From the NCBI RefSeq assembly GCF_036021035.1, contig NZ_CP107930.1, positions 3,348,001 through 3,412,000 on the forward strand: 64,000 bases of DNA, read 5' to 3'. Under the pieces are notes generated by a model, which saw nothing but the letters and a program-made list of their open reading frames with translations, made no database searches and was not told the origin of the DNA. Each line of letters begins with the position of its first letter. Position 1 is the first letter of the stretch. The position numbers and the translations under genes were made by a program. This DNA comes from Kineococcus sp. NBC_00420 (lineage in GTDB: Bacteria; Actinomycetota; Actinomycetes; Actinomycetales; Kineococcaceae). Below, piece by piece: positions 41,895-49,785 of the stretch.

Positions 41895-44081
41895 TCAGAG
41901 GGAGAGGGAGGGGTGGAGCTGGGCGAGCGACCAGGTCCGGCGACGGTGGCAGGCGAGGACGGTGACGGCCAGGGCCAGGACACCGAACGCGGCGAGCACA
42001 CCGGCGTCCAGCCAGACGGGACCGCCCGCGGCGCCGGTGATGAGGTGGCGCAGACCGTCGGCGGCGTAGCTCATCGGCAGGAACGGGTGGATCGCCCCGA
42101 AGAACGACGGTGACGTCCCGACCGGGTAGGTCCCGCCGGCCGAGGTGAGCTGCAGGACGAGCAGCACCAGCGCGACGAGGCGTCCCACGCCGCCGAGCAG
42201 GGCGTTCAGGCACTGGTGGACCGCCGTGAACACCACCGCGATCAACGCCGCGAACGCCGTCGTCGCGACCGGGTTCGGCGACTCGATCCCCACGGCGAGC
42301 AGCAGCACGAGCGTCAGCACGACGGCCTGGACGACGCCGAGCAGGGCGCCCGGCACCCAGCCCGCGACGGCCGCGCGGTAGGAGGAGGCCGTGGAGGCGA
42401 GCGCCCGCTGGGACACCGCCCGCAGCACCATGTACGTCACCATCCCGCCGACCCACAGCGCGACGGGCACGAACAGCGGGGCGAGGCCGTCGCTGTAGCG
42501 GTCGACGGCGTGCTCCTTCACGCGCTCGGCGGTGACGGGGGAGGCGACGACGTCGGCGCGCGCGTTCGCCGCGTCACCGGAGTAGACGGGCACCTGGGCC
42601 TGGCCGTCCTGCAGTTGCGTGCGCAGGGTGCCCGCGCCATCGGCGAGCTGCTGCGTCCCGTCGGCGAGCTGCTGCGCGCCGGTCCGGGCCTGCGAGGTGC
42701 CGTTGACGAGCGCGCTCGCGCCGTCGTCGACCTGACCGGCGCCGGTGGCGAGGGCGGCGGCCCCGTCGGCGGCCGACCGCGAGCCCGTCGCGAGGGTCTT
42801 CGTGCCGGTGGCGAGGGCGTCGGCCCCGTCGGCGGCCTGCGCGATGCCCTGCTGCAGGGCGGGTGCCGCGGCGGCGAGCCGCTGCGCGCCGCCGGCGACC
42901 GCGGTCGCGCCGGTGGACAGGTCCTTCGCGCCGGTGGCGAGACCGCCGACGCGGGTCTGGAGGGTCTGCGCGACCTGGTCGAGCGAGCCGTCGGTGAGGG
43001 CCTGCCGGGTCCGCTCGAGCGAGGTGACCGCGGTGGCCAGCGTCGGGTCGTCGGGGCTCGCGGCGGCGAGGGTGCGGGCCTGGGTCAGGAGCTGGTCGAC
43101 GAGCGGGACGAGCTGGGTGGCGCCGGCGAGGGCGGGGGTGAGCTGGTTCGCGGCGGTGGCGAGCGCGTCGGCGCCCTGCGAGATCCGGCCCGCGCCGTCG
43201 GCGACGGCGCCCGCCCCGCTCGCGAGCTGCGCCGTCTGGGCGGGCAGGCCCGTGGTGGCGGTGCGCAGCCGGTCGAGTCCGGTGGCCAGGGAGGCGGCCC
43301 CGTCGGCGGCGGAGGTCGCACCCTTGGCGACCTGGGCGGTGCCGCCGGCGAGGGAGGTGGCCCCGCCCCGCAGCTTCCCCGTCCCGTCGACGAGCCGCGT
43401 CGCGCCGGTGCCGAGGTCGCCGAGGCCCACGACGAGGGTGTTCGCGCCGTCGTCGGCCTGCTGCGCGCCGTCGGCGAGGCGGCCGGCGCCGTCGGCGGCC
43501 CGGCCGAGGGAGTCGTGGATGTCGGCGAAGGCGACGTAGACGTTCTGGAGGTAGTTCGTCGTCGTCCCGGCGGCGACGTTCGTGCGGATCGTCGTGGCGA
43601 TGGTGTTCGTGACCTGACCGAGGATGTAGTTCTCGGCGTCGTCGGTCGTGACGCTCAGCCGGGCGCGTTCGGGGGCGTCCCCGCCGGTCGAGGCCAGTGC
43701 CTTGGAGAACCCCGAGGGGATGCGCAGGACGGCGGCGTAGTCGCCGTCGGCGAGACCCTTCGCGGCGTCCGCCTCGGACGTCTTCTGCCAGCTGAAGCCC
43801 GCGGCCGCGTCCGGGCCGGTGAGTTCGTCGACGAGGTCGGAACCCGCCTGGATCGTCTGTTCCTTCCCGTCCAGGCCGGTGATCGTCGTGGGGGAGTCGG
43901 AGTTCACGACGGCCGCGTGCAGGTTCGTCAGCCGCGACAACGGGTCGGAGTTCGACGCGAGGTAGAGACCGCCGTAGATGAGCGGGACGAGGATCACGGC
44001 CAGCAGGGCGAGGCGGGTGATGGTGGCACGTCGGAACCGCGCGAGTTCCAGGCCGGGGAGGGAGAACCGGGGGAGATTCAC
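41895..44081 (-). CDS. YhgE/Pip-type ABC-2 membrane protein
   Basis: 728 residues. One N-terminal helix (LALLAVILVPLIYGGLYL), a large extracytoplasmic domain, then five or six helices at the C-terminus in ABC-2 style (FVPVALWVGGMVTYMVL ... GGTYPVGTSPSFFGAIHPFLPMSYAADGLRHLI). The external domain (about 210-480) consists of many heptad-like repeats of the form A-DGA-x-L/LATG, a helical rod typical of YhgE/Pip and ESX-like phage-receptor proteins. The start GTG is fixed by a 4-nt overlap with the ATPase gene. With the ATPase it may form an exporter or envelope complex. Under TetR control by position. Confidence 0.9.
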   Translation of the reverse strand: MNLPRFSLPGLELARFRRATITRLALLAVILVPLIYGGLYLASNSDPLSRLTNLHAAVVNSDSPTTITGLDGKEQTIQAGSDLVDELTGPDAAAGFSWQKTSEADAAKGLADGDYAAVLRIPSGFSKALASTGGDAPERARLSVTTDDAENYILGQVTNTIATTIRTNVAAGTTTNYLQNVYVAFADIHDSLGRAADGAGRLADGAQQADDGANTLVVGLGDLGTGATRLVDGTGKLRGGATSLAGGTAQVAKGATSAADGAASLATGLDRLRTATTGLPAQTAQLASGAGAVADGAGRISQGADALATAANQLTPALAGATQLVPLVDQLLTQARTLAAASPDDPTLATAVTSLERTRQALTDGSLDQVAQTLQTRVGGLATGAKDLSTGATAVAGGAQRLAAAAPALQQGIAQAADGADALATGTKTLATGSRSAADGAAALATGAGQVDDGASALVNGTSQARTGAQQLADGTQQLADGAGTLRTQLQDGQAQVPVYSGDAANARADVVASPVTAERVKEHAVDRYSDGLAPLFVPVALWVGGMVTYMVLRAVSQRALASTASSYRAAVAGWVPGALLGVVQAVVLTLVLLLAVGIESPNPVATTAFAALIAVVFTAVHQCLNALLGGVGRLVALVLLVLQLTSAGGTYPVGTSPSFFGAIHPFLPMSYAADGLRHLITGAAGGPVWLDAGVLAAFGVLALAVTVLACHRRRTWSLAQLHPSLSL

Positions 44082-44800
44082 GAGGCACCTTCGGTGGCGG
44101 GGGAGTCCTGCAGGTCGATCAGGATGCGGTCGTCGCCGGTGTGCCAGCGGATGTCGGAGGTGTCGGAACAACTGGCGAGCACGGTCAGGGGGATCGCGGA
44201 GGTGTGCCGCAGGGCGGACAGCGACTCCCAGGCGCGGCGTCGGTCCTCCGTGCGCCGCAACGAGTCCACGTCGTCGACGACGATCACGTCGGGGCGGCCG
44301 ATGAGGGCCAGCACGACGCCGAGGGCCATCCGTTCCAGCGGGTCGATGTCGCTGACGAACTCCCGCGGGCGCAACGCGGGGACGTCGGCCCCGGTCTCGG
44401 CGGTCACCGCGACCGCCCGCTCGACCCGGGCGATCTGCTCCGCGACCTGGTCCTTGGAGACCCACGGCCGGTACCAGGGCTGGTGCAGCACGAGGCGTTC
44501 GGCGACGTGCTGTTCCACGGTGAGGGCGTCGTCGAGGTCGTTGACCCCGCGCACCTCGGCGAGGGCGACCCGGCGGCGGACGGCGCCGGCCCGGCCGGGG
44601 AGTTCCTCGCCCAGCACGCGCAGGCCGCCGGAGGTGGCGCGCATCCGGCCCGCGAGGGTGAGCAGCAACGACGTCTTGCCGGCGCCGGAGCGGCCGCGCA
44701 CGACGACCATCGACCCGACGGGGGCCTCGAGGTCGATCCCGGAGAACACGTTCCGCCCACCGGCCCGCAGTTCCAGACCGCTCGCCTCGACCGCGTTCAC
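44078..44800 (-). CDS. ABC-type ATPase with degenerate signature motif
   Basis: 240 residues. Walker A is GRSGAGKTSLLLTLAG, Walker B is PDVIVVDDVDSL and the Q-loop region ALAEVRGVNDLDD has no glutamine. The usual LSGGQ is replaced by VSDIDPLERMALGVVLAL. These changes suggest weak or modified ATP hydrolysis; relatives encoded beside YhgE-type proteins look similar. GTG start overlaps the TetR stop by 4 nt and its stop overlaps the YhgE start by 4 nt, so the three genes are translated as one unit. Confidence 0.85.
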   Translation of the reverse strand: MNAVEASGLELRAGGRNVFSGIDLEAPVGSMVVVRGRSGAGKTSLLLTLAGRMRATSGGLRVLGEELPGRAGAVRRRVALAEVRGVNDLDDALTVEQHVAERLVLHQPWYRPWVSKDQVAEQIARVERAVAVTAETGADVPALRPREFVSDIDPLERMALGVVLALIGRPDVIVVDDVDSLRRTEDRRRAWESLSALRHTSAIPLTVLASCSDTSDIRWHTGDDRILIDLQDSPATEGAS

Positions 44801-45417
44801 CGGGTCACCTCCGTGAGGGCGGTGAGGACGCCGGCGATGACGCGGGTCTCGAGGCCCGGTTGCCGGGGCACGTCCCCGAGCAGGGCGGGGGTGACCAGCC
44901 CCTCCTGGGTGGTGACGACGGCGCGCACGAGTTCCTCGGCCGGGACGGTCAGGCGTCGCCCGGCGCGGGCGAGCGCGGCCTCGAGGAGGGGGGCCAGGCG
45001 CCGGCGCAGCGCGCTCCGGTGGGCGGTGACGACGCGCGCGGCCTCGGGGTTGCGCAGAGCCTGGGCGGTGAACTCGGTGCGGACCGCGTGCCACTGCCGG
45101 TCGACGGGCAGGACGTGCAGGACGTGGGCGACGATCTCCTCGAAGGTCCCGCCGAGGGGGGCGTCGACGAGGCGGGCCTCGACGTGGTCGATGACCTGCT
45201 CGGCCTGCGCCTCGTAGAGGGCGGCGACGACGTCGTCCATCGTCGCGAAGTTGGAGTAGAAGGCGCCACGGGTGAACCCGGCGCGTTCGCAGACGCTCTC
45301 GACGCTGGAGCGGGCGAGGCCCTGCTCGCCGAGCACCTCGAGGGCCGCGGCCAGGAGCCGTGAGCGGGTCTCGGCGCGGCGCTTGGTGGTGCGCGTCGGT
45401 TCGGTGGTGGCGGTCAC
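44797..45417 (-). CDS. TetR-family regulator of the ABC/YhgE operon
   Basis: 206 residues. The helix-turn-helix (about 18-65) reads TRSRLLAAALEVLGEQGLARSSVESVCERAGFTRGAFYSNFATMDDVV. The ligand domain is helical. I chose the GTG at 45417, not the ATG at 45453, because the ATG lies inside a palindromic operator, and the GTG is preceded by TACGCT with exactly 6 nt, the leaderless geometry seen elsewhere in this window. It is the first gene of an operon with the ATPase and YhgE-type genes and probably represses itself and them. Confidence 0.9.
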   Translation of the reverse strand: MTATTEPTRTTKRRAETRSRLLAAALEVLGEQGLARSSVESVCERAGFTRGAFYSNFATMDDVVAALYEAQAEQVIDHVEARLVDAPLGGTFEEIVAHVLHVLPVDRQWHAVRTEFTAQALRNPEAARVVTAHRSALRRRLAPLLEAALARAGRRLTVPAEELVRAVVTTQEGLVTPALLGDVPRQPGLETRVIAGVLTALTEVTR

Positions 45418-45423
45418 GTCCCG

Positions 45424-45429
45424 AGCGTA
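45424..45429 (-). promoter_or_regulatory. Leaderless -10 element of the TetR operon
   Basis: TACGCT on the minus strand, 6 nt before the GTG at 45417 and just downstream of two operator palindromes, which would cover the -35 region. Confidence 0.6.
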
Positions 45430-45439
45430 CGCCCCTTTC

Positions 45440-45470
45440 GATGCACTTTGCATCCGATGCGTTTCGCATC
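45440..45470. promoter_or_regulatory. Twin TetR operator
   Basis: Two 15-bp palindromes, GATGCACTTTGCATC (45440-45454) and GATGCGTTTCGCATC (45456-45470), both GATGC-N5-GCATC, one base apart. Two adjacent sites fit binding of two TetR dimers upstream of the regulator's own promoter. Confidence 0.8.
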
Positions 45471-45568
45471 ACACAGGGAGCGGCGGTCGCGGTCTCGGGG
45501 AACTCTTAGGGTGGGCGCGCGGACGCGCAGCGTGATCCGTCCACGGGGGACTCGAGCGGGGGACGAGG

Positions 45569-47404
45569 TTGCCGAACACCGATCAGCCGGCGCAGCAGGA
45601 GACGGGGCACGGGGGGACCACGAGCGCCCACCGGCACTGGGTGCGACGACCGCGGACCTGGGTGATCGCCGGGGTCGTCGTCCTCGCGGGCGGCTACGGC
45701 GCCACGGCGCTCGCCGTCGGCGGCCAGGCGCCCCGCGGCACGACCGTCCTCGGCGTCGACGTCGGGGGGATGGACCGCGGCGAGGTCGAGCGGGCCGTGA
45801 GCGCGAAGGCGCAGCAGGTCCGGTCCGTGCCGCTGCAGGTCAGCGGCGCCGGCGCGTCCACCACCGGCGAGATCGACCCGGCGCGGTCGGGGCTCTCGAT
45901 CGACGCCGCCGGGACCGCGACGTCGGTCACGGCCGCGGGCTGGAACCCGGGCACCCTGTGGAAGCACGTCGTCGGCGTCAGCGGTGCCGACGCGGAGGTC
46001 GACCCCGACGTCGACGTCGACACCGACGCGTTGAAGGCCGCGCTGCAGCCCCTCGCCGACTCCGTCGCCGTCGCCCCCGTCGAAGGCGCGATCACCTTCG
46101 ACGTCCGTCCCGACGGCACCGTCGAACCCGCCGTCGTCGCCCCGCAGGAGGGTCGCGCGCTCGACGTCACCGCGGCCGCCGGCCGCGTCGCCGGGGCCTG
46201 GCTCGACGCGACCCCCGTGGAGCTCGAGGCGACCGCGGCCCGTCCGGCCCTCGACGCCGACGCGCTGGACGCCGCCGTCGACGACGTCGCCCGCCCCGCG
46301 ATCGCCGGGGACCTCGTCGTCGCCGGGGGTGGCCGGGAGGCGACCGTCGCGCCCGCGGGGTTCGCCCCCGCGCTCGCGGTGCGGCCCGTCGACGGGAAGG
46401 CGACGCTCGTCGCCGACGGCGCCGGGTTGCAGGCCGCGCTGCTCGCCGCCGACCCCGGGTTCGAGACCGCGCCCCAGGACGCCCGCATCGAGATCGTGGG
46501 CTCCGCCCCGCGGGTCGTCCCCGCCGTCGCCGGCCGGGCCGCCACCGAGGAGGACCTCGCGGCGGCGGTCACCAGGGCCCTCACCGGGTCCACCCCCACC
46601 CGTCGCGCCGAGGTGGAACTCAGTGAGAGCCAGCCCTCGATCACCACTGAGGCGCTGCAGGCGCTCGGGATCACCGAGCAGATCTCGACCTTCGCCACGA
46701 ACCTCACCGCCAACGCCGACCGCACCGACAACATCCGGATCGCCGCCCGCCACGTCGACGGCACGATCCTCCAGCCGGGACAGGAGTTCTCGCTCAACGA
46801 CACCGTCGGCGAGCGCACCCCGGAACGGGGTTTCCACCGCGCGCCCGTGATCTCCGGCGGGCGTCTCGTCGACGACTACGGCGGCGGGGTCTCGCAGTTG
46901 TCGACGACGTTGTTCAACGCCGTGTTCTTCGCCGGCCTCGACGAGATCGAGCACAAACCGCACTCGTTCTACATCTCGCGCTACCCCGAGGGGCGCGAGG
47001 CGACGATCGACTGGCGCAGCATCGACAACCGGTTCCGCAACGACTCCGGCCACGGGGTCTACCTCCAGGCCGGGATCGTCGGGAACCAGGTCGTGGTGTC
47101 GATGTACGGCACGAAGTTCATGGCCGTCACGGCCGAGAAGTCCGCGCGCCGCAACGTGAAACCTGCCCGCACGATCTACGACACCTCGAAGGGGTGCTCG
47201 CCGAACTCGGCCACGAACACCGGGTTCACCGTCGACGTCACCCGGGTCATGACCCCCGTCGGTGGCGGTGCGCCGAGGCGCGAGACGTGGACGACCGTCT
47301 ACAACGCCGAGAACCGGATCGTCTGCGGCCCCGACCCGGCCACCGTCAGGCCCGTGACACCCGCCCCCTCGACGTCCGCTCCCGCTGTGCCCCCCGCTGG
47401 GTAG
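45569..47404 (+). CDS. VanW-family protein with peptidoglycan-binding-like domains
   Basis: 611 residues. Cytoplasmic start (TTG), one membrane helix (about 31-50, WVIAGVVVLAGGYGATALAV), two PG_binding_4-type domains (about 55-370), and a VanW domain (about 395-520) with ILQPGQEFSLNDTVGERTPERGF, ISGGRLVDDYGGGVSQLSTTLFNAVFFAGL, HSFYISRYPEGREATID and VYLQAGIVGNQVVVSMYGT. Probably acts on or binds the cell wall at the outer face of the membrane; there are no vancomycin-resistance genes nearby. TTG with GGACGAGG upstream. TTAGGGT near 45505 could be the -10 of its promoter. Confidence 0.9.
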   Translation: MPNTDQPAQQETGHGGTTSAHRHWVRRPRTWVIAGVVVLAGGYGATALAVGGQAPRGTTVLGVDVGGMDRGEVERAVSAKAQQVRSVPLQVSGAGASTTGEIDPARSGLSIDAAGTATSVTAAGWNPGTLWKHVVGVSGADAEVDPDVDVDTDALKAALQPLADSVAVAPVEGAITFDVRPDGTVEPAVVAPQEGRALDVTAAAGRVAGAWLDATPVELEATAARPALDADALDAAVDDVARPAIAGDLVVAGGGREATVAPAGFAPALAVRPVDGKATLVADGAGLQAALLAADPGFETAPQDARIEIVGSAPRVVPAVAGRAATEEDLAAAVTRALTGSTPTRRAEVELSESQPSITTEALQALGITEQISTFATNLTANADRTDNIRIAARHVDGTILQPGQEFSLNDTVGERTPERGFHRAPVISGGRLVDDYGGGVSQLSTTLFNAVFFAGLDEIEHKPHSFYISRYPEGREATIDWRSIDNRFRNDSGHGVYLQAGIVGNQVVVSMYGTKFMAVTAEKSARRNVKPARTIYDTSKGCSPNSATNTGFTVDVTRVMTPVGGGAPRRETWTTVYNAENRIVCGPDPATVRPVTPAPSTSAPAVPPAG

Positions 47405-47413
47405 GGTGCGAGC
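47402..47413 (+). promoter_or_regulatory. Leaderless promoter upstream of a 38-residue frame
   Basis: TAGGGT (it includes the stop codon of the VanW gene) followed by 6 nt and a GTG at 47414. Confidence 0.5.
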
Positions 47414-47530
47414 GTGCCCACGGTTCACCTGACCCAGGACGACGCCGCCGCCGCCGACGCCGGGTCGCCCGCCCGGGTCCGGGCCGCGAAGCAGGAGATC
47501 GAGCGCGCCGCGAAGGCGGCGACGGGGTGA
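47414..47530 (+). CDS. Small 38-residue reading frame before the SDR gene
   Basis: Encodes an acidic start (PTVHLTQDDAAAADAG) and a basic helical end (RVRAAKQEIERAAKAATG). It begins at a GTG 6 nt after TAGGGT and its stop overlaps the SDR start (GTGA). It has no known domain. It may be a real small protein, or the leader peptide that couples ribosomes to the SDR gene; since the SDR has no ribosome site of its own, coupling is plausible. Confidence 0.45.
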   Translation: MPTVHLTQDDAAAADAGSPARVRAAKQEIERAAKAATG

Positions 47531-48252
47531 ACCGCTTCGCCGGCTCCCGCGTCGTCGTGACCGGTGCGGGTCACGGCATCGGCCGGGCCTGCGCGCTGCG
47601 CATGGCGGGGGAGGGCGCTCGGATCGCCGCGCTCGACCTCGACCTCGACGCCGCCCGGGCCACGGCGGCGGAGGTCGACGGCCGCGCGTTCCCCCTCGAC
47701 CTCACGTCGCGGGTCTCCGTCGACGCGGCCTTCGCCGCGGTGGTCGCGGAGTTCGGCGGTCTCGACGTCCTGGCGCACACGGCGGGCGGGGGCGTGCCGG
47801 AGTCGTCCTTCGAGGACTCCAGCGACGAGGAGTGGTTCGCCAACCTCGACCTCAACCTGATGGGAGCGGTGCGCTGCTGCCGGGCGGCGATGCCGCACCT
47901 GCGGGCCGCGCCGGCGTCGGCGGTCGTGCTGGTGAGTTCGATCAACGCCCTCGCGGGGCTGGGGGCGGACGCCTACTCGGCGGCGAAGGCCGGGCTGGGC
48001 GGGCTCGTGCTGAACCTCGCGGCGCAGGGAGCGGGCGAGGGGGTGCGGGTCAACGCCGTCGCCCCGGGGACGGTCCGCACCCGGGTCTGGAAGGGCGACG
48101 CCGACGCCCGCAGCGACTGGTACCCGCTGGGGCGGGTCGGGGAGCCGGAGGACATCGCGGCGGCCGTCGCGTTCCTCGCCTCGCCCGACGCGGCGTGGAT
48201 CACCGGGCACACGCTGCCCGTCGACGGCGGGTTCCTCGTCAACCCCCGTTAG
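47527..48252 (+). CDS. Short-chain dehydrogenase/reductase
   Basis: 241-residue classical SDR. Nucleotide-binding VVVTGAGHGIGRACALRMAGEG (TGxxxGxG), NLDLNLMGAVRC, catalytic Ser in VVLVSSINALAGLG, Tyr and Lys in DAYSAAKAGLGGL (YxxxK), and the C-terminal WITGHTLPVDGGFLV. NAD(P)-dependent oxidation or reduction of an alcohol or ketone, substrate unknown. The GTG at 47527 overlaps the stop of a 38-residue frame by 4 nt. Confidence 0.92.
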   Translation: MNRFAGSRVVVTGAGHGIGRACALRMAGEGARIAALDLDLDAARATAAEVDGRAFPLDLTSRVSVDAAFAAVVAEFGGLDVLAHTAGGGVPESSFEDSSDEEWFANLDLNLMGAVRCCRAAMPHLRAAPASAVVLVSSINALAGLGADAYSAAKAGLGGLVLNLAAQGAGEGVRVNAVAPGTVRTRVWKGDADARSDWYPLGRVGEPEDIAAAVAFLASPDAAWITGHTLPVDGGFLVNPR

Positions 48253-48273
48253 CGGCCTCGTCAGCAGCCCGCG

Positions 48274-48585
48274 TCAGAGGCTCAGGACGTCCTGGTCGAC
48301 GGCCCGCACGGGCCACAGGTCGAGGTCGAAGCGGACCCCGGGCAGGGCGTCGGTCAGTTCCTGCTGCAACCGGAAGCCCTCACCCGCGTAGCGGGTGCAG
48401 GACATCGGCGAGTCCCAGCCGCAGAGGTCGACGGGGTGGTGCTCGTCGAAGTAGGCCTGCCACCGCAGGAGGCCGGTCCGCAGGGTCTCGTCCAGGCCCA
48501 GGTCGTCCAGGTGCGTGATGCTGAGGACGAACCCACCCAGGTCCGCCGGAGCCCACACCGGGGTCGGCGCGAGGTAGTCGCTCAT
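48274..48585 (-). CDS. Hypothetical protein, 103 residues
   Basis: No family recognised. Sequence begins SDYLAPTPVWAPADLGGFVLSITHLDDLGLDETL and contains LLRWQAYFDEHHPVDLCGWDSPMSCTRYAGEGFRLQQELTDALPG. It looks like a compact soluble protein with paired Cys residues. Third positions are GC-rich as in true genes here. ATG at 48585 has no clear ribosome site; a longer GTG reading would add 31 Arg/Pro-rich residues and is rejected. It is convergent with the SDR gene. Confidence 0.6.
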   Translation of the reverse strand: MSDYLAPTPVWAPADLGGFVLSITHLDDLGLDETLRTGLLRWQAYFDEHHPVDLCGWDSPMSCTRYAGEGFRLQQELTDALPGVRFDLDLWPVRAVDQDVLSL

Positions 48586-48831
48586 CAAGCGGAGTCGCTC
48601 AAAAGGCACCAGACGAGGGTAGGCCCTCCGGGGCGGTGGTCCGGACCAGCCCACACCCTGCGGCGCAACGGCTTGCAACGACGCGGTGTCGTAGGTGAAC
48701 GCGGGAGCAACGACCTGGAGCGGTCAGGGGACTGTCAGGGAGCTGCCAGGTCCCGGGGTGAACCCGCGGGCCGTCGGGGTCGTGAACCCGGTAGCAGGCC
48801 ACGACGCTCCCGACCCCGAAGGTGACCCGCC

Positions 48832-49572
48832 ATGAGCAGCACCCGCACCACCGAACGACCGCCCGCGCCGCAACGCCCCCGCCGCCGCAGGCTGTGGATC
48901 GCGCTGGCGGTGGTCGTCGTCCTGCTCGTCGTCGCGGCCGTCGTCGGACCCCGCATCTACGCGAGCGTGGAGTCCGGCAAGGCCGCGGCACCGCTGGTGA
49001 CCTCCGCCTCCACCCCGTCGGCCACCGCGACCGCGGCCTCCACCGACGCCTCCCTCGACGGACCCTGGGCCATCGCCGCCGGCGGGACCGCGGGCTACCG
49101 CGTCGACGAGGTCCTCAACGGCCAGAACGTCACCGTCACGGGCCGCACCGACAAGGTCACCGGTGACCTCACCGTCGCCGACGGCCGGCTCACCACCGGC
49201 ACCGTCTCCGTCGACCTGGCCAGCGTCGCCACCGACTCCGGTCAGCGCGACAACCAGTTCCGCGGGATGGTCATGGACACCGACCAGTTCCCGACCGCGG
49301 ACTTCGCCCTCACCCAGCCCGTGCCGCTCGGTGGGCTCGAGGTCGGCTCCACGATCTCGGTCAGCCTCGTCGGCACCATGACCCTCAAGGGCACGACCCG
49401 GGACGCGACGATCCCCGCCACCGTCGAGCGGACCGCCGCCGACGCCGTCACGATCACCGGCTCGCTCCCGCTGACCTGGTCCGACTACGGCGTGAACGCC
49501 CCGAACCTCGGCTTCGTCTCCGTCGAGGACGAGGGCACGATCGAGTTCTCCTTCAGCGCCGACCCCTCCTGA
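48832..49572 (+). CDS. Membrane-anchored YceI-family protein
   Basis: 246 residues: N-terminal basic region (about 1-19), one membrane helix (about 21-42), a Ser/Thr/Ala spacer (about 50-72), and a YceI beta-barrel domain (about 76-246) with YRVDEVLNGQNVTVTGRTDKVTGDL, DLASVATDSGQRDNQFRGMVMDTDQFPTADF, GTMTLKGTTRDATIPATVER and FGVNAPN-like SDYGVNAPNLGFVSVEDEGTIEF. YceI proteins bind isoprenoid-type lipids in a beta-barrel. ATG start with GAAGGTGACCCGCC upstream. Confidence 0.9.
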   Translation: MSSTRTTERPPAPQRPRRRRLWIALAVVVVLLVVAAVVGPRIYASVESGKAAAPLVTSASTPSATATAASTDASLDGPWAIAAGGTAGYRVDEVLNGQNVTVTGRTDKVTGDLTVADGRLTTGTVSVDLASVATDSGQRDNQFRGMVMDTDQFPTADFALTQPVPLGGLEVGSTISVSLVGTMTLKGTTRDATIPATVERTAADAVTITGSLPLTWSDYGVNAPNLGFVSVEDEGTIEFSFSADPS

Positions 49573-49596
49573 CCGACCCCTCCTGACGACGGCGGG

Positions 49597-49678
49597 AACC
49601 AGCGCTGCAGCCATCGCGGGACACGCCGACGGAACGGCACCGCACGTCGGCGAGCCGTCGGAAGGATGCAGCGCTGGT
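49597..49678. repeat. Palindromic intergenic element, copy 2
   Basis: Left 32 nt match the element at 20709 with two mismatches (AACCAGCGCTGCA-x-CCATCGCG-x-GACACGCCG) and the right end TGCAGCGCTGGT is the inverted partner. The middle differs. It lies between the YceI gene and the phosphatase gene. Confidence 0.8.
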
Positions 49679-49773
49679 CCACGCCGCACCCCCGACACCC
49701 TCCGGCGACCAGCCGGGGCGCGTCCCCCGAGGGCAATGCGTGAGATCGCCTGCGAGGCAACCACGCTCGTCCC

Positions 49774-49785
49774 TAGGGTGAGGCC
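49774..49785 (+). promoter_or_regulatory. Leaderless promoter, PAS-GAF-PP2C gene
   Basis: TAGGGT followed by 6 nt and the ATG start; no ribosome-binding site. Confidence 0.6.

Noticed and set aside
45569-47404. VanW gene as evidence for glycopeptide resistance
   Set aside because: No vanHAX or vanRS genes; VanW domains occur widely in cell-wall proteins of non-resistant bacteria.
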